Part shown: positions 63,340 to 64,000 of the stretch, piece by piece
Numbering within the stretch: position 1 is the first letter of the stretch
How the letters are laid out: each line of letters begins with the position of its first letter
Program-made: the position numbers and the translations under genes
Source of the DNA: Rhytidiadelphus loreus
Lineage: Eukaryota > Streptophyta > Bryopsida > Hypnales > Hylocomiaceae
Direction of reading: 5' to 3'
DNA: 64,000 nucleotides
Assembly: GCA_947034895.1 (NCBI GenBank)
Contig: OX344763.1
Span: 31,061,025 to 31,125,024 of the forward strand
Notes under the pieces: generated by a model
The model's input: the letters and a program-made list of their open reading frames with translations, nothing else
Told to the model about the DNA's origin: nothing
Databases searched by the model: none

Positions 63340-63425
63340 GGATGGGGCAGTGATTATGGTATGAGTATGGCATGACTTTGGCATGATTTTGACATGACTC
63401 TGACATGACTCTGGATTGGCGTCTG
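63340..63425 (+). repeat. Short tandem repeat, 11-bp unit (catgactctga)
   Basis: Five or so variant copies of catgactttgg/catgactctga occur in succession. The minus-strand frame crossing it is a repeat by-product. Confidence 0.6.
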
Positions 63426-64000
63426 GATTTGCATTGTTGTTTGGGTTCAATCTTGGGAATTAAAAGAAATTTAAAATTGATTTCTTCACAATGCAATTAA
63501 ATATTAGGTTGGAAATGCCTTCTTGAACCTTGAAATCTTCGGATACTACTTTAATAGAAAATTGACAATTTGTTGTCTAAATTGACGAAGAAATGACATA
63601 AATATGTTAATTCGATGTCTGAATCAACACGTCCTAATTGACAGAGCATTTGACAAATTTCTGTCAAATATCTATCACTGCGGACAGAATTCCCCTTGTA
63701 GTGTAAGAAATTGGACTCTAACATCATAAAAGAGTTGCATTTAAATATTGATACATTGGATTATTGATCGATCTCCAAATTGGACACATCGGATATCATT
63801 GGATTATTGTGAGAGATCAAAGGACAACTAAATTTTTGAAATTACAATAAATAGCTTTATTTTGAATATTTTCTAAAAATCCAATATGGAATAGAATCTA
63901 GACTTTGTGGTAAACTTCATTCTCTAAGTTAAGCGCAATGCTATAGAGGCCCTTTTTGTAGGCTAAATTCAAATTTTGTCCCAAAAATAAAAAAATCCTA

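Larger units (their letters stand above)
62047..63703. mobile_element. Non-autonomous CACTA-type element, 1657 bp, target duplication TAA
   Basis: The left end is cactacaagggaaatgggtc; the right end in reverse complement is cactacaaggggaattctgt. taa is duplicated on both sides (62,044-62,046 and 63,704-63,706). The left terminus is repeated inside, at 62,115 (cactacaaggaaaacaagtc) and again, truncated, at about 62,256. Subterminal short repeats with aaatgaca and ttgaca cores lie at both ends. No transposase is present; a foldback element is nested inside. Confidence 0.85.

Overview
This is a 64 kb piece of a plant nuclear genome. Three things support that: the protein-coding genes are split by short GT-AG introns, a phytocyanin-type gene (a plant-specific family) is present, and long AT-rich stretches are packed with CACTA-type transposons and foldback elements. 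The coding regions stand out as islands of balanced base composition. The protein sequences fit a land plant, but I cannot place the lineage from sequence alone; a bryophyte or seedless vascular plant is possible and unproven.

Layout. 1-11.4 kb is gene-free repeat DNA holding several inverted-repeat elements and dispersed repeats. 11.5-14.4 kb is the upstream region of a 12-exon gene for a Tesmin/TSO1-like CXC (CPP/TCX, LIN54-type) DNA-binding protein of 1169 residues (14,395-20,733). 20.7-24.5 kb is intergenic and repetitive. 24.5-27.06 kb is a diverged second copy of the 11.5-12.7 kb segment, with an extra 1.4 kb that contains a fragment of an SMC6-like gene. Directly after it lies a five-exon gene for the proteasome adaptor ECM29 (27,170-34,018; 1862 residues). 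Both complete open reading frames could be followed through every exon with consistent phase.

34.6-35.6 kb on the minus strand holds a broken chimera: a first exon like mitochondrial alanine-glyoxylate aminotransferase 2 (AGT2) with two TAG codons, followed by a frameshifted subtilase propeptide fragment. 36-44.5 kb is AT-rich repeat DNA. 44.56-45.51 kb on the minus strand is a two-exon early-nodulin-like phytocyanin (200 residues) that lacks the copper ligands. 46.8-47.9 kb is a foldback element, followed by a GC-richer island with an unidentified small ORF.

From 48.7 kb to the end CACTA-type elements dominate: two tiny MITEs (123 and 111 bp), a putative 8.7 kb element (52,379-61,107) and a 1.66 kb element (62,047-63,703). 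Each has CACTA termini and a matching 3-bp target duplication. None shows a recognisable transposase. The working genes are functionally separate (cell-cycle transcription control, proteasome assembly/quality control, cell-surface glycoprotein); no operon-like logic is expected. The most notable structure is that the upstream regions of the CXC gene and of ECM29 derive from one duplicated promoter-like segment carrying telo-box motifs.
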